Assembly (NCBI RefSeq): GCF_963855985.1
Contig: NC_087097.1
Span: 9,643,001 to 9,707,000 of the forward strand
From: Ostrinia nubilalis
Taxonomy: Eukaryota; Arthropoda; Insecta; Lepidoptera; Crambidae
DNA: 64,000 nt
Direction: 5' to 3'
A program made the position numbers and the translations under genes. The notes under the pieces were generated by a model. That model had not been told where the DNA came from. It searched no databases and saw nothing but the letters and a program-made list of their open reading frames with translations. This document shows positions 46,102 to 58,487 of the stretch, piece by piece (the first letter of the stretch is position 1; each line of letters begins with the position of its first letter).

Positions 46102-48823
46102 TATGTTTGCATAGTAAATGTAGCTGGACCACTAATCTTGAACAACATAAAATGAATGGAATTTATAGACAATGGTAGAGGCATAAACATTCACAATTAG
46201 ATGCTAAATGTGGTTTTCTCTTCAGACACACCTATGAACTAAGCACTGGATCCAGTTAATGAGAAAAAAATCTTTATGTACATTTTAGTTTGCACTGTTA
46301 ATGGCTAAATTTTGAAGTGGAGTCGCTAGAATAGGTATTTTATACCAGAGATCAATTTTATTTTTATTAAATTACAAAAGGTTTATATTTTATATCTATG
46401 TTCTCGATTACATTGAAGCTTTGATAATGTTATTATGACTAAGCTGCTCATATTAATTTATTGTGATCTAACACCGGTACATATTCATTTTGGGTTTTTA
46501 AATAATTATGTACAAATATGTTTATCTTTAGTGTCCATTATCATATTGGTTAGTAAAATACTTTATAAAACATTGTATGGTGAACTATCTTTGATTTATA
46601 TTTTATTTTTTATTCTTCATGTTGAAAGCTAATCCAAATCATGTTTATTCAACAGAGTTCTACTAATGTGTACTACTCTGATAATTTAACTTCCATTTTT
46701 TTAATATAAAATGAGATTAAACATTATTTATAGTCATGACATCCTGTTTTATGAACAGTGATTGGTTAAACAGGATGCGAATTAATATTTTTTATCACGA
46801 AACTTTTATGAAAAGGTAATATTTATTCAAATAAATTATTTTTCAATCTCGGAACCGCGGCACCTTTCCAATGTAATGGAGCATCTATTTATTAACCAAT
46901 CACTGGTCCTTATTTACTGCAACAGCCCCTTGGTGCGGGAGGTGATGTGGTGACGTCATGAAATGTGTCGCGTTGCAAATCATGTTTCGGCGCTTTCGCC
47001 CCGCACCGCTTGGCGGCGCTACAGTCCTTATCTCAACAGCAGTCTCGAAAAATTTTATAAAACAAAAATGTCCTTGCATTTTCTTGCTAAGTGACTGCAT
47101 CTGAATCTATACTATGCCTTGATGTATAAAGTTAGATATCACCTAAAACTCATTTCATATTATGCTTACCCATTTAAGGTTTCTTAATAATATTATATGA
47201 TATGGATGAGCAATACCAAAATCTATGTAAGAAACTTTACCTAAACCACTTTTCAAAATGTTGTAGTAATTTAATCAGTAAGCAAGGTATTCTATTATCT
47301 TTTGAAAATTTAATTGTTACTGTTATTGTATGTAATAATAAAGTATAGAAATTGTGATTATACCAAAGTAGGTAATTAATATTTTGTAAGAAGTGATTTA
47401 TACAAAATTTTCTTTATATAACATATCGGTCCTGAAGAAAAGGTAATAATAATATATAACTTCATATATGTTATAAAAGTATTTATTGAAAATAACAAAT
47501 AATATCGGGCTAAACTTTGTAACTGTTTAGTTTCTATGTTTTCTTATTCAAAATATAATAAGTTTTATTGTTTTAAACAAGTAGGTAGTAGTTGATCCCA
47601 TACTCTTAAACCGTGTGTTATAAAATTGAAACAGTATTTTTAATTATGGAAAATGTAAGCAAGAAGCGCGCATAATATTTACGTCCTACTACAACCATCA
47701 CGAAGTATAAATTTGAGGTTAATAATACTGTTTCAATCTAAATATTGTTGCATATTTTCACAGACATTCCTATAATTTATATAAAATGTATATTTGTTAT
47801 AGTAACTCTCCTATTTACTGCTATAGTATGTATACCTACTTGCGTAATATTTGTCGTTTTTCAAGTTAGGAAGCATGAAGCATTAGATTTTTTTGCTTTT
47901 GATTTGTTGTCGGGAATCTCACTATAGACGATTTATTTTCTTAGTTATGTAATAATAATAATGAAGTTACGGACAGTAGGCTTAGAAAAATTAGTAAGTA
48001 TTATAAACATGAAATGTTGTTATAAAAGCATTAGCAAGCTAAGGCTTTTTTTGCATGCTGGATTTCATAAGAGATCAGATAGGTAATAAAAAAGTATAAT
48101 ATATTGTCAACATTCATATAACCTTGTTAAGAGTATGGTATATTATATGTATATTGTGAAATTTATTGAAGCAAAGTATAGATGCTTAATTGGTACACGT
48201 CTTGTATTTGTATACTTACTTCAATGTAATGTTTGATATTTATCAAATGTACAATAATATAGCATGAGATTTGAGTGTGATGATTCAGTATAGAGATAGA
48301 TGTTTGTTCTTGCGCTTCGAAAATCATATTGTAACTGTCTAATAATAAATATTTATCCTACACATATTAGATTATGTTTCATTTGCATGATATCCTAGTG
48401 TCCTACCACAGTTAACAACCTTGTGAGATGGAAGAACTAAAAGCAACAATTTACTATTTCCAGTTCTTGTAGTCACTAAAATGTATGTATGTAGTTGTTT
48501 GACGAAGATCGACTGGCATGCCGTACAGACCGGTTTCATGGTCTCTCCAGCTCTGAGGACTAGATTAATGCTTTTAATAATCAAATAATGTTCCGTTCAA
48601 ACTCAAGAGCCGCAACTTCAAATTGAAAAAGTCCCTAGTTGCCGACCCCGTTACACTCGTAAATATTCGATAAATATTATGCAGAAAGTATTTTCATAAA
48701 CGTAAATTTTAAAAGGGGATGTAAATAAATAGTCTATCGTACTTGTACTAGTGTAAACTTATACATACACAAACTAATAAAATTAAACGATAATCCTAAT
48801 AACATTAAATTAGTGAGGAAATG
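46102..48823. other. AP-2 alpha 3' region and convergent intergenic DNA
   Basis: AT-rich, with several AATAAA-like signals. A 14-bp inverted pair CAGTGATTGGTTAA / TTAACCAATCACTG lies at 46756 and 46892, about 120 bp apart, perhaps a small MITE. A GC-richer patch at 46.92-47.03 kb has no recognised ORF. No gene found. Confidence 0.35.
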
Positions 48824-51127
48824 CTAATCAAACCATTCTTCTACATTTGGTGAATTTTCCAACACGTCATTTGATTCACTGTAACAAACAATAATGATTT
48901 AGTAACCATATTTAAATCCTAAGTAAGACTTGTAACACTATAGTTGATTTTGCGTTGCTCATATCAATAATTTGTTCATCATCATCATTTGTTGAGGGCT
49001 ATCGTATTTGCCGGCGCCAAGTGCCAACTAGTGAGCGCAAAAACCATTGGAATTTCGTTTTAGCGTTCGACACTAGAAAATGGTCCTATCAACCAGTTAT
49101 CATTATTTGCACTCATCAGGATGGCGCCTTTGTAGAATAAGGACCTGTCACTTGCCAGTGGTGCGAAGTCCAACTGTTAGTTATAAAAACGATAGCCCTC
49201 ATTGCAAACAGAATTTTTCAGAATGAACACTGTGGTTATGGGGTTGATGAAATTCAAATTACTACCTATCCAGTGACGGATCATTGCTGAACATCTCAGT
49301 GGGCACGGTCGGCGGCGCCCTCTCAGGCAGGAGCTCCAGGTAAGACTGCCGTGACTGCAAGTGGCGCTCAACCTCTTCGGGCGTCATGTGGCCGTCTCCC
49401 GCTGATAATCCGAACCCGAGAGCAGGTGACGCTTTCGCCATCATTGCTCCGGCATTTAGATGCTGGAATGGGACAAACAGTCTATTTGTTATGTATTTAA
49501 TAGTATGTAACATATAGTTTACTGTGTAATGGTCAATAGAATCAATGGCCATGCCCATAACAGATATGCTTTTCTATTTAAACATGAGAAGCCACCTAGC
49601 TAACAAGTTCTCGTACGGGTTGCGGTTGCTAAAAATACGTTGACGGTATAATATCAATGTATAATGTATCTGTAATCTAGTCAGTTTGTAAAGTAAAAAC
49701 TCTCATTTGGTTTATTAACTCGTTTTTTTGTTGCTACTATGTTTTGGACTTTATTGAAATGGTATAAGTTTTACCGTATTGGATTTGGCTAGGTAATAAC
49801 TAAACCACAAATGCTGTGATCGGGTTGCAATCAAGATCAGCTACAATTCATGTCGCCTTACTAGGCAACTCTAGCTTCAGCACCACCCTAAAGCGACACG
49901 CCTTACAAAATTAAACGAACATTTTGATGCTTAGTGAGGCGCCGCGCAGCGGCCCTCAAGTATAGACTGGCCTTAAAAAGTTCCATTTGGTTACATTAGC
50001 CACTCCAATAACCCTACCTTTTGTTAACTTAGAATAATACTTACAACATTACTGGCATTCTGAGGTTTTTTAGCTACTACTGCTCTCTTCCTTTTTACAG
50101 CACTGGGCCCCTTGTTGAGGGTTGATGGTGCAGAAACATTTTGATGGGCTGCACTGGCTTCAATTTTTTTTCTGAAATTAATCAACACAACTTTAAAATC
50201 ACTTTCATGATATTTTATACCATGAAGAAACTATTTATGTTGTACAATAACTGGAAAATCAAAATATTAAAAGTTCCTTTTTTTAAATTAAATTTTATTC
50301 TAAGCCAGGCTTTTTTGATTACATCTCCAATTTTATTTAATATCCAGTAGGTAATAAACTTATAAGAAATTACCCTAATTAAATTTTTGAGGGGTTTACC
50401 GTTTTATAGCTTCCATGCGATTGTATTCTGTGTCATCTGATGACTCTGTATCATCACTCTCAGATGTGGTACTCTCAGGTTTTTCATACTGCAAGAGTCT
50501 GTCCAGCAAAAAACTTCTGTCTCTAGATACTTTGAGCATTCTTTTCTGGCTGGACCTAAGAGCATCTTGAAAACATTCATTTTCCTAGAAATATGAAAAA
50601 ATAATTGTTAATTTACAAAGTATAAATGGAAAATGAAGTTGTGCCTCGATCCTGAAGAATCATCACTTGGATATCATAGACAGAAGCTAGATAAGCCTCG
50701 CTAGTTTAGTACTAGTGTTTTTACTTTATATCTGAAAAATAAGTAGGATAAAAATATTAGTCAAGCAAGGCAGGTAGATAACAAAATAAGTAAATGTGAT
50801 AAAACTTACATAAATCAGATACTTCAGCTTCTTCTTGAGATTAAGATATTGAATTCTAAAATTAGGTTCAGGCTCAGGTTCACTGCTGCTGTCACTTGTA
50901 TAGTTGTTTGAGTCCCGAGCGTGAGTGGACTCTGCAGGAGTGTTGCTGCTCACGCTGGCAGCTTCACTAGCCTGCATATTCGCTATAGAGCGGCAGTACC
51001 ACCCATCTAGCATCTTCTGCAAAGATTACCACAAGTTTTGTGTATGAGTTTTAAGAGAAAACTCTGGAAGAAAATCTTATTTCATTCGTTGCTGAATATT
51101 TACCTTGGGATAATTTTCCGACGCCAT
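48824..51127 (-). CDS. INO80E: INO80 complex subunit E-like protein, six exons, 264 aa
   Basis: Minus-strand exons 51104-51127, 50810-51016, 50400-50584, 50045-50171, 49266-49462 and 48824-48878; phases 0,0,2,0,2. The diagnostic block runs across exons 2 and 3: [20 protein letters not shown], then [20 protein letters not shown], which closely matches metazoan INO80E. Upstream is a Ser/Glu/Pro-rich stretch ([11 protein letters not shown]). Downstream are an acidic Ser/Asp stretch, a basic [10 protein letters not shown] motif suited to nuclear import, and a Pro-rich segment. INO80E is a metazoan-specific subunit of the INO80 ATP-dependent nucleosome remodeller. Length is near the human protein (244). 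Intron 5 contains a 207-bp MITE. Confidence 0.93.
48994..49200. mobile_element. MITE of 207 bp in INO80E intron 5
   Basis: GAGGGCTATCGTATTT at 48994 is inverted at the right end (AAAACGATAGCCCTC to 49200). No ORF. The GAGGGCTATCG terminus is a motif I associate with common lepidopteran MITEs, from memory. Confidence 0.7.
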
Positions 51128-51354
51128 TTTGATCTCTTTAATTGACTATTGTGAATAAAAAATTCCTCTTGAGGGTTTAAAACGATGTATTAAAGTTAAA
51201 ACGCCGTCAAATTAGAAAAAATCAGTAAACTCCGTCCGTCCACTCCATAGAGAAAAGTAATACATAGGAAATAGAGAACCCTCTCTGTCAAATTTTTGAA
51301 CCTACTAATTGACAGCCTGGTGTTAAATTCCCTGTACTTAACCTACGTACGTAA

Positions 51355-51455
51355 CGCTCACATACATACATAGTCCACGCACACATACATACATAAAGTC
51401 CACGCACACATACACACAGTTCACGCACACATACACACAGTTCACGCACACATAG
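51355..51455. repeat. Minisatellite, about five units of CACGCACACATACA-type sequence
   Basis: Units of about 24 bp read (G/T)TCCACGCACACATACATAC or TTCACGCACACATACACACA. Located about 230 bases upstream of the INO80E start codon. Confidence 0.8.
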
Positions 51456-51491
51456 GCCCTCATAACCTTCAAAGAATTATTGTTTTTTTGA

Positions 51492-51602
51492 TGTACAATG
51501 TAGAATTTTTTCAAATCCATTATTTTGAAAGTATTTACCTTTATGGTGTACGTATTGTATTATTTTCAAAACAATGGATTTGGAAAAATTCTACATTGCA
51601 CA
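51492..51602. repeat. Imperfect inverted repeat, arms about 39 bp, spacer about 32 bp
   Basis: Left arm TGTACAATGTAGAATTTTTT, then CAAATCCATTATTTTGAAA. The right arm (51563-51602) is its complement with about three differences. Foldback element or MITE remnant. Confidence 0.7.
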
Positions 51603-52183
51603 TGGAAATGCAAATAAACAAAAACTTTTCAATTTAATAATTTTACTTTATTTATGAACACACATAATATTATACACCAAAAGCGTCTTTTCGCAAAGTT
51701 TTCAACAACACTAAAAAAGCATTTGCACTTTGAGAAAACTCAGATCACTTGTGAACATAACAGAAAGTTTCTTCGCGATTCACGAAGGAACGAACAAAAC
51801 TCCGATGAACCAGAACAGCAGCAGGTACGAAGGAATGAACTTGAATTTGACTCGACTCTTCAATACTTTAATAGGGCCACAGCACAGAACTCATAAACGA
51901 TGGCTAAGAAAACAAGAATGCATTCAACCTAACAAAAACAACACCGGCCATTTTGGAGGAAAAACAAAGTTGCCATATGTTAAATAGTAATTTCTACTAC
52001 TCTATTATGTAAATTATAACAAAAAATGTCACCGTTCAGTTTTAAATTAAAACAAATTAATTTCATTTTAAAAAAAGTTTTCACATTGTAATTAACAATA
52101 TTCTGAAATATATTTTAATTAAGAAAAAAATGAAAATATGAAGGAAACAGGAGCAGCGACATCTAAAGCGTTTTAGGGTAGTT
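51603..52183. other. Intergenic region before the LINE insertion
   Basis: AT-rich. Short unconvincing ORFs at 51.65-51.99 kb overlap each other in different frames and match nothing I know. Confidence 0.3.
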
Positions 52184-52194
52184 AAAAAGTATTG

Positions 52195-53688
52195 CTTCCT
52201 CATTGTTATAGCATTGCTGTAAAATCTGAAAAGCTTTTAAATATTTTAAGATGTGTTTCTGGAGTCTGGTGGGGTGCTCACCCAGCGTCATTAAGACTTT
52301 TATACAATGCTATTATAAGAAGTGTACTTGACTATGGCAGTTTCTATCTAGAGCCTTGTAATTTAGTTGGTTTAAGTAAATTGGATGCGATTCAATCTAA
52401 AGCGCTAAGGATTATAGCTGGTGCTATGAAATCGAGTCCAATCAATGCCTTGCAAGCTGAATGTGTTGAGCCCCCATTGAAATTACGCCGCCAATATTTA
52501 TGTGACAAGTATCTTTTCCGTGTACTTCAATTTGCTGACCATCCTATATATAGCAAACTCAACAGACTTAATGATTTAATTGATACTTCCTCTTATTGGT
52601 CACGTAAATCTCCTCCTTGTGTGATTATTAGTTTTCGTAAATTTATATCAATCCAAGCCCCAGTCCACAGAACCTCCTTTCTTCCGATATTTTCTGTAAA
52701 TTTTGAATCCCTTATTCTTACTCCGACAATTCATTTCAACCTAGACATACATAAGGATGACTACAATGCTAACATTAAGTTCAATCAGATCGTAGACGAA
52801 CACTGGGGCGATTGGCATCATATCTATTGCGATGCATCTAAGCACTCTCCAACGGGTCATGTTGGCGTTGGCGCATACCATAAACAATATCATATTGTCC
52901 AGAAAATAAAACTCCGTCCAGAATCATCAGTCTTTACAGGAGAATGTTTTGGACTGTTTAAGGCTTTAGAGTATGCTCTCCTTATGAAATTAAACACAAC
53001 TGTAATATTTTGTGACTCTAAAAGTGCTTTGCAGGCATTACATAAATTTCCATTTAAGAACAATACTAATTATCCTATTATTACAGAATGCAGGAAATTA
53101 CTTCACAAATGTAGTCTTAACAGTCATTTAATTAATTTTGCGTGGATTCCTAGTCATACCAATATTCCAGGAAATGATAAAGCTGATAAGCTGGCCAATG
53201 AAGCGGTTGAGTGTGGAGATATACATCCGTACACAAATTATTGCCATGACTTAACGGCAGCCCTTCCCAAAGCTTATCTCAAATCTGCCTGGGATGAGAA
53301 TTGGGAGTTCACTAGCCAATCTAAGGGGAAACATTACAAGCTCATTCAACCATCCATCCTTTGTAAACCATGGTTTGTTAAAATTAATCTTTCCAAAACA
53401 GTTACTACCATTTTAACTAGAATGCGACTTGGTCACGTGTGCACTCCAGCACACTTGGCTAAAATTCATGTACTTGATTATGATTCGTGCACTTGTGGTT
53501 CTGGCGTCGGAGACTTAAATCACATATTTTTTTACTGTTGCCTATATGATCGTTCCTCTTTTATTAGTTCTCTTTTAGCCATTAAAATTCCTTTTCCTAC
53601 ATCCATCACTTGCCTATTATATACCAATAACATTGATGTTTATAATATCCTAGCCGAATTTATTACCCATAATAATATAAAATTGTAA
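52195..53688 (+). CDS. LINE ORF2 C-terminus: thumb region, RNase H and zinc-knuckle
   Basis: Truncated at its 5' end by the insertion and open to a normal stop. The first part (WWGAHPASLRLLYNAIIRSV, LDYGS) is the region that follows the RT in Jockey/I-group LINEs. The RNase H domain keeps all four acidic residues: IYCDASKHS, FTGECFGLFKAL, IFCDSKSAL and GNDKADKLANEA, with the IPSH block. The C-terminal CTCGSG...LNHIFFYC block follows. It lacks the RT catalytic core, so it cannot move on its own. Confidence 0.9.
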   Translation, partial: LPHCYSIAVKSEKLLNILRCVSGVWWGAHPASLRLLYNAIIRSVLDYGSFYLEPCNLVGLSKLDAIQSKALRIIAGAMKSSPINALQAECVEPPLKLRRQYLCDKYLFRVLQFADHPIYSKLNRLNDLIDTSSYWSRKSPPCVIISFRKFISIQAPVHRTSFLPIFSVNFESLILTPTIHFNLDIHKDDYNANIKFNQIVDEHWGDWHHIYCDASKHSPTGHVGVGAYHKQYHIVQKIKLRPESSVFTGECFGLFKALEYALLMKLNTTVIFCDSKSALQALHKFPFKNNTNYPIITECRKLLHKCSLNSHLINFAWIPSHTNIPGNDKADKLANEAVECGDIHPYTNYCHDLTAALPKAYLKSAWDENWEFTSQSKGKHYKLIQPSILCKPWFVKINLSKTVTTILTRMRLGHVCTPAHLAKIHVLDYDSCTCGSGVGDLNHIFFYCCLYDRSSFISSLLAIKIPFPTSITCLLYTNNIDVYNILAEFITHNNIKL

Positions 53689-53953
53689 ATAGTAATGTAT
53701 ATTGTACTTATGTAAATATTATTTTATTTTTATTATTTTGTACTTATATCACACCTAAATTGATCCTATGAAAACCATCCTTTGTTCCGTTTCCTTCCGT
53801 AATTGATTCGTTTCCCTACCTTTTAACTTTAACCCAATCCCACCCTGTCTAAACGCAATGTCCGCAAAACTTATGGCAAAACTGAACGCAAAAATCAAGA
53901 ACCCCGTCGTGGCTAAACGCAATCCGCGAGAGCCATAAAGAAGAAAAAAAAAA
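52195..53953 (+). mobile_element. 5'-truncated LINE with poly(A) and an 11-bp target duplication
   Basis: AAAAAGTATTG occurs at 52184-52194 and again at 53954-53964, directly after an A-rich tail. The 5' end starts in the middle of the reverse transcriptase C-terminal region, as expected for incomplete target-primed reverse transcription. The target copies are identical and the ORF is intact, so insertion looks recent. Confidence 0.88.
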
Positions 53954-53964
53954 AAAAAGTATTG

Positions 53965-54897
53965 GAATTTATCGACTGAAGTCGCTGTTTGGAAGCAAGT
54001 TTGATCGTAGTATGGAAGTTTCCGTACCCTGGTCCACTCTGTTTATGTTTTTTTCCGTCAGTGTCAGTCTGTGATGTCATTAATGTCATTAAAGTCAAGC
54101 ATATTATCATCAAAAGTAAACTAGCCATACTTACAAAATAAACGTGTATTCCTAAACCTAAAGTTGGAACATAAAATGGCTGTCGTTTCTGTTAGAAATT
54201 TCGAATCGGTTTTTTTTCTATTGTGTATTTGTTACCTACTTAAATTACGTTTAACTAATCTTCAAGAAAAATTACAAGAAGTGACAGTTTTAATTTCAAA
54301 ATTGCTTCACAAAACGTAATAACCAAACCAACCACACAAAAAAAACTCAGGAACGAAGGGATTTCAAAATTACGACTGTCACGTTTTGCCACTTGTCTAG
54401 AGAGACTGTGTATTCAATCAAATATTACATCAGTGTGACCGTGTTCGTCCCAACTTTCGCTACGCAACCTTTCCTTTTAAGGCAAAACCTAAACAATACA
54501 GTCATGTGTTCAATTATTGAATACACTTTACTTCATTCTTGCGTGCAAGCGAGACAGAAAGCAAGTTCTATTAGCTTCCTGTGCCCCGAGTGCGCTAATT
54601 TTTAACGTCTCCAACATTGGCGCTTCTTAACCAGTTGCGCTCCGTTTTTCATTTAAGCTGAGGTGCAAATTCAGTTTCGCGGTAAAGTTCACGCGCAATC
54701 AAAGACGAAACAACGGATTTAATTAATCACTTTCCAATAAAAGTCCGAACACCTTATTTTCTCACTAAAAACAGTAAAATTAAATGTTCGTGAAGGCGTT
54801 TGACTTGAGTTTGAGAAAAAGTAGCTTTCTTTCAGCTTTTACACAAAGAAGCAGTTGCGTGTGTTTTAGTGTAATCCCCTTAGTTGATTCATAATTT
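53965..54897. other. Intergenic region
   Basis: No gene recognised. AT-rich with a modest GC rise at 54.4-54.7 kb; the ORF there (54393-54605) has no known motif. Confidence 0.3.
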
Positions 54898-56956
54898 CGC
54901 ACGTTCATAATCAAACCGTCACTATACGAAATTGGGAGAAATTGAGTTAACATCGCCATCTATCAGCGCTCCGCGAAAAGTGCATGCTGTAAAAATCCCA
55001 CGCTTAAAGCTCAAATAGTTCGGCAGATATCACTAGTGTCGTTATGGAGTTTAATGGGAAAACCGGCATTTGTTGTGAGTAACAGTGACACGTTTTTAGT
55101 AGTGACGGGATCTGGACGGGCACGCCGTGATAGTTATGTAAACTCTGTGTTGAAAAACGTCATTTTTAGCATAAAGACGCTTTTACTCCAAAACCATTAG
55201 ATAAGTCACAATAAAGTAATACGAAAAACGCCTTAAAACAAAAAGTGACAATATTTATCTTACATTTTTAAAAAGATTGTTCATCACTTCGTAGAATATT
55301 GTGTTTATCCAAATAGTAAAATATTAAAACAACAAGAAATATTTTTAAATGACTAAGTATTTATAATTTTATCTAACAAAAATGCCACCAGTCAATCCAA
55401 ACACTAGTAAAATCAAAGAAATTATCAAGGTAATTACTACTTTGTCTAGCGTTTGTGGACTGTGAAAAAGCCTTGGATTCGATTGAGATCTGAGCAGTGC
55501 TACAGTCTCTCCAACGGTGCCAAATTGACTATAGATACATCGAAGTGTTGAAAGGCTCGTACGAAAACGCCACAATGTCGGTTCGTCTCCAGGATCAGGA
55601 CTCGAAACTCATCCAGTTGCAGCAAGGGGTGAGACAGGGAGATGTCATATCTCCGATACTGTTCAACACCGCCCTGGAAGATGTTTTCAAGCTTCTGAAC
55701 TGGAGCGGATTCAGCATAAATATCAACGAGTACATAATCCACCTTCGATTTGCGGACGATGTCGTAATCATGGCTGAGACTGTGGAAGATCTAGGCATAA
55801 TGCTCGATGGCCTAAGTAGAGCCTCTCAACAAGTGGGCCTGATGAATGAGTATGAAAATGAATATGGACAAGACAAAAAACATGTCAAATGTCCATGTAG
55901 TATCCACTCATCTGGAGACTCTACACTCGAAAGTTTACTGACCTGGGACAAACAGTCCAGTTACGCAGGTCCAACTTCGAGAAAGAGGTCAATCGTCAAT
56001 CCAACTCGGCTGGGCAGCGTTCGGGAAGCTTCGTGATATTCTCACGTCCGAAATACCGCAGTGCCTCAAGACAAAAGTTTAATCAGTGTGTGTTGCCAGT
56101 GATATTTTATGAATCTGAGAGGTCACCCAAAAGGTGATGGAGCGTGCGATGCTCAGTTAGTTTCCCTACGTGATTGAATCAGAAATGAGGAGATCCACAG
56201 GAGAACCAAAGTGACCGACATAGCCCGCAGAATCGCTAAAATCAAGTGGCAGTGGGCGGGGCACATAGCTCGCAGAGGTAATGGCCGCTGGATAATGATC
56301 CAGAATTTAAACCTACTTCTCTGAGCCTTTTTCCCATGAAAAATCACTATCTAGTTCGTCAAGTTCATCGAGGTCATCAAGTTCTGGTTGTTTAAAGGCT
56401 GCCTGAACAAGAGAGTACCTTATTTTCTAAGAAGTTGATTTATGTGATGTAATTTTATAGTAATTTCATGTGTGTAACGTATTTATTTCTGATCAAGAAT
56501 TTACATTTATTACTGTTACCATTGGTACCACTTAATCCAAATTATTAAGTTTTAAGTTCATTAAAATTACTGATTTTTCTATGTTAGTTTAATTTAATAA
56601 TAATCATTTTTTAATTTTTGATCGTCAAATTTATATGAAAATAGTGACATTTCTACCGGAATTAATAATACAACATTAACACGTTTTTAATTGAAAACTG
56701 TCACTGTCTGAATTTTAGTGGAAAAGTGACACTATTTTTAGAGAAAAAATTAAATATTAAATAAACCATTATGATAATTTGAAAGATAATTATATTTCCG
56801 TAAAAGCCAAATAAGCCACTACTGGTCTTTAACAAAAAACAAAACATTTAATAACATTTTGCTCATTTTGCAAAGGTTTTAAAATTTGAGCATTTCAAAT
56901 GCTTTTCCTGAAAAATCGACTTTTTTGTATAGTGACAGTTTGATTATGAACGTGCG
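54898..56956. mobile_element. TIR element of 2.06 kb, 4-bp target duplication, carrying an RTE fragment
   Basis: CGCACGTTCATAATCAAACC, then GTCACTATAC, at 54898 is inverted at the right end with one change (to 56956). ATTT flanks both sides (54894-54897, 56957-56960). The sequence motif GTGACA/TGTCAC recurs many times in the subterminal parts. No transposase ORF; the only coding sequence is the inserted RTE piece. Confidence 0.75.
55440..56295 (+). pseudogene. RTE-type LINE reverse transcriptase fragment
   Basis: Reads VDCEKALDSIE (damaged AFD block), then VRQGDVISPILFNTALEDVF, then the catalytic LRFADDVVIMAETVEDLG. A gap of lost sequence follows, then VTDIARRIAKIKWQWAGHIA at 56.21-56.27 kb. 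Stops and a large internal deletion make it dead. Same family as 3240-3635 and 60009-61122. Confidence 0.88.
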
Positions 56957-57513
56957 ATTTGGTTACAAATGTAGAGGGTCTCTATTATTATTCATAACTC
57001 ATTGGATTTTAAGGAGTGAAAAGTGAAAAGATTCAATACAAAACCAGAGACAAGACCAAATTACTTTTTTAACCAAAAATAAAAAAATGTCTTTGATTTG
57101 ATTGTTTCGAAATTACGTGGTCTGTGGTTTCGAATGAAAAAATAATTTTCAAAAAAATATCTACTTGCTGGTTAATGCGTGTATTACATAATTTAGATCA
57201 AATGAAGTCAATAATTTTACCACAAGAAGCAATGTTTCATTCATAAAAAATATATCTGCTAATTACAACAGAAGATACGACATTGGTATGCTCTATTATA
57301 CTTTGACGTTTGGTTGGTATGTTGCGTAGTAGAACTGTGAAGGAAATTGACGTTCAGCTGATTTAGTTGGATTATACAAGGACTTCGTACTTCTTCAGCG
57401 TTCTACTAATCAGTCGAATTTGAACCTTAATTCTACCGCATGTGCTGTTTCAGCTGAGTGTGGTGCCGTGCTCGTCGCGGACAATCGTTAGCGGATTGAT
57501 TCCTCGTGTTGTG

Positions 57514-57631
57514 ATGGCTCTCGGTAGTGAAGTGAATGATGGCTCTTCAAAAAATGCTCCACAAAAAGTGAAAAAATGCCCTGCAAGTACAAATTCAAAC
57601 GACAAAACTACTGATGAGATAGTTAGCAAAG
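57514..57631 (+). CDS. First coding exon of an unrecognised gene
   Basis: ATG at 57514 opens a frame reading MALGSEVNDGSSKNAPQKVK and on to DEIVSK, ending at a strong donor CAAAG|GTAAGTT at 57631 (phase 1). Composition is polar and low-complexity, as often seen at protein N-termini. No matching second exon was found in the remaining 6.4 kb, so the gene, if real, has a long first intron and continues to the right of the window. A stop lies upstream in frame, which supports this start. Confidence 0.45.
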
Positions 57632-58233
57632 GTAAGTTTCTATGGTTATGCTCTCAAGTTATGTAACGTTAGGTCTAACAAGTCATATTGTATTTATTTT
57701 TTGGTAGTAGACCGCGTGCTTGCAGCAGTGCAAATGCAGTAGTCATGTGACCTTAGTTAAAATCATGTGATCTTTAAATTCTAATGAGCCATGCGTTTCC
57801 AAAACATGTATGAATGAACTTCACTAAATAACTTAAAATAATTAAAATCGAACTTGACCACCAGTAGGATAATTACATTCATTTGTTTTATGTGCATAAA
57901 TTAATCAAACTTGTTGTCATTCAGATGTTACAGACAGGTAAGTATGATGTAAATCATTATTACACAACCTGTCATGTGTATTGCATTGAATGTTAAGTTC
58001 ACAATACACTGCTGAGCACATTTTTATCATCTCATTTGAGTTGCAATTTCGACAATAATTATTACTTCTTTTTAATAATTTTTACAATATTTTTTTAACC
58101 AGTACTCATCAATCATATTTTTTGTCTTGTCAAAAAAATTAACAAAAACAATGATGATCCCTTGGTTGGTGGATATTTTAAAGGTACTAAAACTCGTGCA
58201 GACATGCACTTCCTAGTACCATTTTTATTTTAA
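57632..58233. other. Presumed intron 1 of the orphan-exon gene
   Basis: AT-rich sequence with no recognised element before the Helitron. Confidence 0.3.
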
Positions 58234-58413
58234 AAGCTTTCCGCCCGCGGCTTCGCCCGCGTGGAATTTTGTCTGTCACAGAAAAACTTTATCGCGCGCG
58301 TCCCTGTTTCAAAAACCGGGATAAAAACTATCCTATGTTCTTTCCCGGGACTCAAACTATCTCTATGCCAAATTTCATCAAAATCGGTTGCGAGGTTTAA
58401 GCGGGAAAGCGTA

Positions 58414-58462
<49 letters not shown>

Positions 58463-58487
58463 GTTACTTTCGCATTTATAATATTAG
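58234..58487 (-). mobile_element. Non-autonomous Helitron (Lep1-like), second copy
   Basis: Minus-strand copy of the element at 21807-22041: hairpin CCGCG-GCTTCGC-CCGCG at the left, a longer (CAGA)n run of about 11 units, and TTATAATATTAG at the right. The 3' terminus is mutated (GCTTT in place of GCTAG complement). Confidence 0.88.
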
